Part shown: in pieces, positions 61,216-64,000 of the stretch
How the letters are laid out: every line of letters begins with the position of its first letter
Position numbering within the stretch: position 1 is the first letter of the stretch
Source of the DNA: Gemmatimonadota bacterium
GTDB lineage: Bacteria; Gemmatimonadota; Gemmatimonadetes; Longimicrobiales; Gaopeijiaceae
Assembly: GCA_022826565.1 (NCBI GenBank)
Contig: JAJDUP010000013.1
Location: 62,001 to 126,000, forward strand
Length of the DNA stretch: 64,000 bases
Direction of reading: 5' to 3'
Made by a program: the position numbers and the translations under genes
The notes under the pieces: generated by a model
What the model was told of the DNA's origin: nothing
The model's database searches: none
Seen by the model: the letters and a program-made list of their open reading frames with translations, nothing else

Positions 61216-61470
61216 ATGAAGAAGCGCGAGTGGACGAAGAGGGAGACGGCCATCGTGGCGCTGGTTTTCGTGGCCGTGTCGTTGTTCTTCGGACTGGTGC
61301 GGGGCGTGGAATACCCGGCGCTGGTGACCCAGGACTTCACGTACTATCCGCGGGACTATGACGAGGACGGGCACTACAGCGAGACCCGGCGGTGCTGGGG
61401 CGTCCCCGTCATCTATTGGACCTGCAGGACGACCTTGACGCCCGCGGAACCGGAATCGCAGTCGGGATAG
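61216..61470 (+). CDS. small membrane protein
   Basis: 84 aa. AAGGAG precedes the ATG by 7 bp. A basic start (MKKREWTKRE) is followed by one helix (TAIVALVFVAVSLFFGLV) and an outside tail with two Cys (RRCWGVPVIYWTCRT) that could pair. No family known to me. Confidence 0.55.
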   Translation: MKKREWTKRETAIVALVFVAVSLFFGLVRGVEYPALVTQDFTYYPRDYDEDGHYSETRRCWGVPVIYWTCRTTLTPAEPESQSG

Positions 61471-61539
61471 GACTGGACGCCGCGCCACCGCAGGCGCGCC
61501 TGCAGCCATACGCCGGCCGGTGGCGTGGAGCCGGTCGCG

Positions 61540-62376
61540 CTAGCGGATCCCTTCGAGCTGAATCCCCCTCACGAAATAACGCTGTGTGAAAAGGAAGAGG
61601 AGTGCGATCGGCAGCACCGCCACGACGCCGGCGGCCATCTGGTACGGCCAGTTGATTTCGTAGGTGGAGTGGAAGGCGGCGATCCCGACTTCGACGACGC
61701 GCATCTCCATGGAGCGGGTGACGAGGAGCGGCCAGAGGAGGTTTTTCCAGGCGTCGATGAAGGCGAAGAGGGCGAGCGTGGCGACCGCGGGCCTGGCGAG
61801 GGGCAGGGCGACGCTCCGGAAGATGCGCCAGGGGCCGGCGCCGTCGACGCGGGCGGCGTCTTCGAGCTCGCGGGGGACGGTGCGGAAGTACTGGCGCATG
61901 AGGAAGATGCCCCACACGGAGACGAGTTCGGTCGAGATCAGGCCCTGGTAGCTGTCGATCCAGCCGAGCGCGTCGATCATGAGAAAGCGGGGGATGAGGA
62001 CGATGACGGCCGGGACCATCATCGTGGCCAGGAAGAGCATGAAGAGGCGGTCGCGGCCGGGGAAGTCGATGCGCGCAAAGGCGTAGCCGGCGGCGGTCGC
62101 GGTGCCGACCTGTCCGGCGACGACGGCGACCGAGAACACGAGCGAGTTGAGGAAGTAGCGGGCGAACGGCTGCGCGGTCAGGGCCTCGGGGTAGTTGGAC
62201 CAGAGCGGGGTTTCGGGCAGGATGCGCGCGGACGCGAAGACCTCGAGCTGGCCCATGAGGCTGGTGGCGGCCATCCACAGGAAGGGGGCGGCCATGGCGG
62301 CGCATGCCAGGACGAGGAGGGCGGCGCGGGCGGGGGCTGCGCGGGCGCGCGCGAAGGAGGCACTGCGGTTACGCAT
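61540..62376 (-). CDS. carbohydrate ABC transporter permease (MalG/UgpE type)
   Basis: 278 aa. Six helices and the EAA loop EDAARVDGAGPWRIFRSVALPLARPAVA that docks the ATPase. The C-terminus (FVRGIQLEGIR) resembles MalG/UgpE, where it reaches the ATPase interface. Its ATG overlaps the MalF-type stop by 8 bp. The binding protein and ATPase must be elsewhere, probably beyond the window. Confidence 0.9.
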   Translation of the reverse strand: MRNRSASFARARAAPARAALLVLACAAMAAPFLWMAATSLMGQLEVFASARILPETPLWSNYPEALTAQPFARYFLNSLVFSVAVVAGQVGTATAAGYAFARIDFPGRDRLFMLFLATMMVPAVIVLIPRFLMIDALGWIDSYQGLISTELVSVWGIFLMRQYFRTVPRELEDAARVDGAGPWRIFRSVALPLARPAVATLALFAFIDAWKNLLWPLLVTRSMEMRVVEVGIAAFHSTYEINWPYQMAAGVVAVLPIALLFLFTQRYFVRGIQLEGIR

Positions 62377-64000
62377 GGGCCCGCCTCCCCTCGAGGAAGC
62401 GGAAGTGGAGCCACGTCGCGGCGAAGACGACGGCGAAGAGGACCCAGCTCATCGCGGCGGCGTTGCCGAAGCGCAGGAACTCCCACGCCTCGCGGTAGAT
62501 GTGGTAGACGGCGACGTCGGTGGCGCCGAGAGGGCCGCCCTCGGTCATGACGTAGACGAGGCCGAAGACCTGGAAGGAGCCGATCACCGAGGTGACGAGG
62601 ACGAAGAAGAGGGTGTGGCGGAGGCCGGGCAGGGTGATGTGGCGGAAGCGCTGGAGGGGGCCGGCGCCGTCGACGCGCGCGGCGTCGTACCAGTCGCGGG
62701 GGATCGCGGCGAGCCCGGCCTGGAAGACGACCATCTGATAGCCGACGACCATCCACACGCTGATCAGCATCAGGCTGGCCAGCGCGGTGTCGGGCGAGGT
62801 CAGCCACGGGACCGGGCCGATGCCGGCGCGCGCGAGGAGCTGGTTGACGAGGCCGTAGCCATCGTTGAGGAGCCACTTCCAGACCACCGCGATGGCGACG
62901 ACGCTGGTGATGCTCGGAAGGAAGAGCGCGAGGCGGGCCCAGCGGACGGCGCGCCGGGACCCCTGGGTGAGGAGCGCGAGGGCGAGGGCGACGGCCATCG
63001 CGAGGGGTACGTGCAGGGTGAAGACGGCGGTGTTGCGGATGGATGACCACCACGCGGTATCTAGTATTATATTACGATAATTGTCAAGGCCGGCAAAGGG
63101 GTGGGCGGGATCGACGAGGTGCCACTCCTGGAGGGAGATCCACAGCGAGAAGAGCAGGGGGCCGAAGGTGAAGACGAGGAGGAGGGTGGCGGCGGGGGCG
63201 AGGAAGCCCCAGGCGGCGAGGGTGCGGCGGAGGGCGCGGGGCCGGGCCGACAGCGGGAGGAGGGAGAGGATGATGGCGACGAGCAGGGTGGAGCCGGCGG
63301 ATGCGGCCGTCAGAGGGACGGTGGGGGAGGCGGTCTCTTCGTAGCCGAGGAGGGCGAGGTGGAGGGTGGTGGGGGCCGGGGTGGGGGCGGTGGGGGACTG
63401 GGTGGGGGGTGCCGTGTTGGGTGGTAGGGTGGTTTGTGCGATGTGGTAGGTGGCGCCGCCGGCCTGCAGGGTGGAGGTGGGGGCGGTGCGGAGGGGTGGC
63501 GGGAGGGCGGCGATGGCTTCGCTGACGGCGCGGGGCATCGTCCAGAGCCGGGCGGGGTCGGCGAGGGCGGCGGTGGTGCCCCAGGGGAGGCCGGCGGCGC
63601 GGGCGGCCCGGGTGGGGTCGGCGCCGGAGGTGACGGCGATCTCGGCGGCGCGGATGCCGTGGGCGAGGTGGGCGGCGCTGATGGCCTCGAGTTCGTGGTG
63701 GGCCCGGCGCGCCGCCAGGAGTGCGACCAGTGCGAGGAAGGCGGCGGCCAGGAGCAGGGTCGCGGCGGGGTAGCGGGGGGGTGGCGGGCGTCGCCGCCGC
63801 CGGGCGGTCCAGGCGATCATGAGGAGGATGCCGAGCAGGGCGAGGGGGGTGGTGGGGCGGGGGGGTGGCGCGCGGTCCGGGTCCGAAGCGACGGCTATCC
63901 AGACGGACGGGTCGAGCGCGCCGGGGCGGTAGCCGTATGCGCCGGGTTCGGTGCGGGTGCGCGGCGCGCCGCCGTCCGCCGGCACGGCCTCGATCGTCGC
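62369..64000 (-). CDS. carbohydrate ABC transporter permease (MalF type) with long N-terminal extension, start beyond window
   Basis: At least 543 codons, open to the window edge. Residues ~265-538 are a MalF-type permease: LAAWGFLAPAATLLLVFTFGPLLFSLWISLQEW and the EAA loop YDAARVDGAGPLQRFRHITLPGL. Before it lie two membrane segments and a ~130-residue extracytoplasmic region with a Pro/Thr-rich linker (APPTQSPTAPTPAPTTL). That doubles the usual ~290 aa. Either an upstream membrane or sensor gene is fused in frame, or the real protein is larger still. A GTG at 63985 is possible, but the frame continues past it. Confidence 0.75.
   Translation of the reverse strand, partial: ATIEAVPADGGAPRTRTEPGAYGYRPGALDPSVWIAVASDPDRAPPPRPTTPLALLGILLMIAWTARRRRRPPPPRYPAATLLLAAAFLALVALLAARRAHHELEAISAAHLAHGIRAAEIAVTSGADPTRAARAAGLPWGTTAALADPARLWTMPRAVSEAIAALPPPLRTAPTSTLQAGGATYHIAQTTLPPNTAPPTQSPTAPTPAPTTLHLALLGYEETASPTVPLTAASAGSTLLVAIILSLLPLSARPRALRRTLAAWGFLAPAATLLLVFTFGPLLFSLWISLQEWHLVDPAHPFAGLDNYRNIILDTAWWSSIRNTAVFTLHVPLAMAVALALALLTQGSRRAVRWARLALFLPSITSVVAIAVVWKWLLNDGYGLVNQLLARAGIGPVPWLTSPDTALASLMLISVWMVVGYQMVVFQAGLAAIPRDWYDAARVDGAGPLQRFRHITLPGLRHTLFFVLVTSVIGSFQVFGLVYVMTEGGPLGATDVAVYHIYREAWEFLRFGNAAAMSWVLFAVVFAATWLHFRFLEGRRAHA

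Noticed and set aside
63066..63087. TTGACA and TATAAT hexamers on the minus strand inside the MalF-type gene
   Set aside because: The spacer is only 10 bp, far below the ~17 bp needed, and the bases encode conserved permease residues (LDNYRNIIL).

Overview
This is a GC-rich (mostly 65-70% by eye) bacterial chromosome segment. Several features fit Gemmatimonadota best: a cyanobacterial/plant-style IspH, a SusC/SusD pair, three six-bladed beta-propeller secreted proteins, carboxypeptidase-regulatory-like domains and MacA/FtsX exporters. This placement is inferred from gene content; there is no rRNA in the window. No tRNA, rRNA or CRISPR array was seen.

Layout. 1-5 kb: ispH (cut by the window edge), an RND efflux pump and a phd/vapC pair. 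5-7 kb: two divergent iron oxygenases that match the TmpA/TmpB route for trimethylammonio-ethylphosphonate. 7-9.5 kb: hipBA and an RHH/PIN toxin-antitoxin (TA) pair, each with a visible palindromic operator. 9.5-20 kb: cupin, membrane and DUF169 genes, dinJ/yafQ, a secreted amidase, Rpn-type nucleases (one intact, one wrecked), a propeller protein, DUF1971 copies, and a hicBA pair whose toxin is broken.

20-36 kb is a defence island. On the minus strand, a stand-alone EcoRII-N/B3-like protein is followed by McrB and McrC. Divergently, vsr, a C5-cytosine methyltransferase, a UvrD helicase with a Cas4-like nuclease tail and an OLD-like ATPase/TOPRIM protein follow, the last three overlapping. 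Then come relics of an HsdM methylase and an IS110 transposase, a sulfur-binding HNH (type IV) nuclease, and a noticeably AT-richer pair encoding an Hsp70-like ATPase and a SNF2 helicase.

36-44 kb: a fused membrane/Cna-like protein and a tightly coupled four-gene membrane operon (multi-TM coiled-coil protein, VWA-like protein, MotA/ZorA-like channel with long tail, TM-coiled-coil protein). It resembles Zorya in part but matches no system I can name. 44-64 kb: MacA-like adaptor and two FtsX permeases without an ATPase, a propeller protein with its middle deleted, a K+ channel, an AAA/DUF4143 ATPase, SusD/SusC, a hicB-like gene, an acetamidase, a Vgb-like propeller lyase and two sugar ABC permeases.

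Across the window, six intergenic sites carry the same ~40-bp element with two ATGTAA boxes exactly 21 bp apart. I found no earlier description in memory; it may be an operator shared by accessory genes. The most original candidates are the split LlaJI-like restriction system (EcoRII-N + McrBC + Dcm + Vsr), the Dcm-UvrD/Cas4-OLD operon, the Hsp70-SNF2 pair, the four-gene membrane operon, and the dispersed element.
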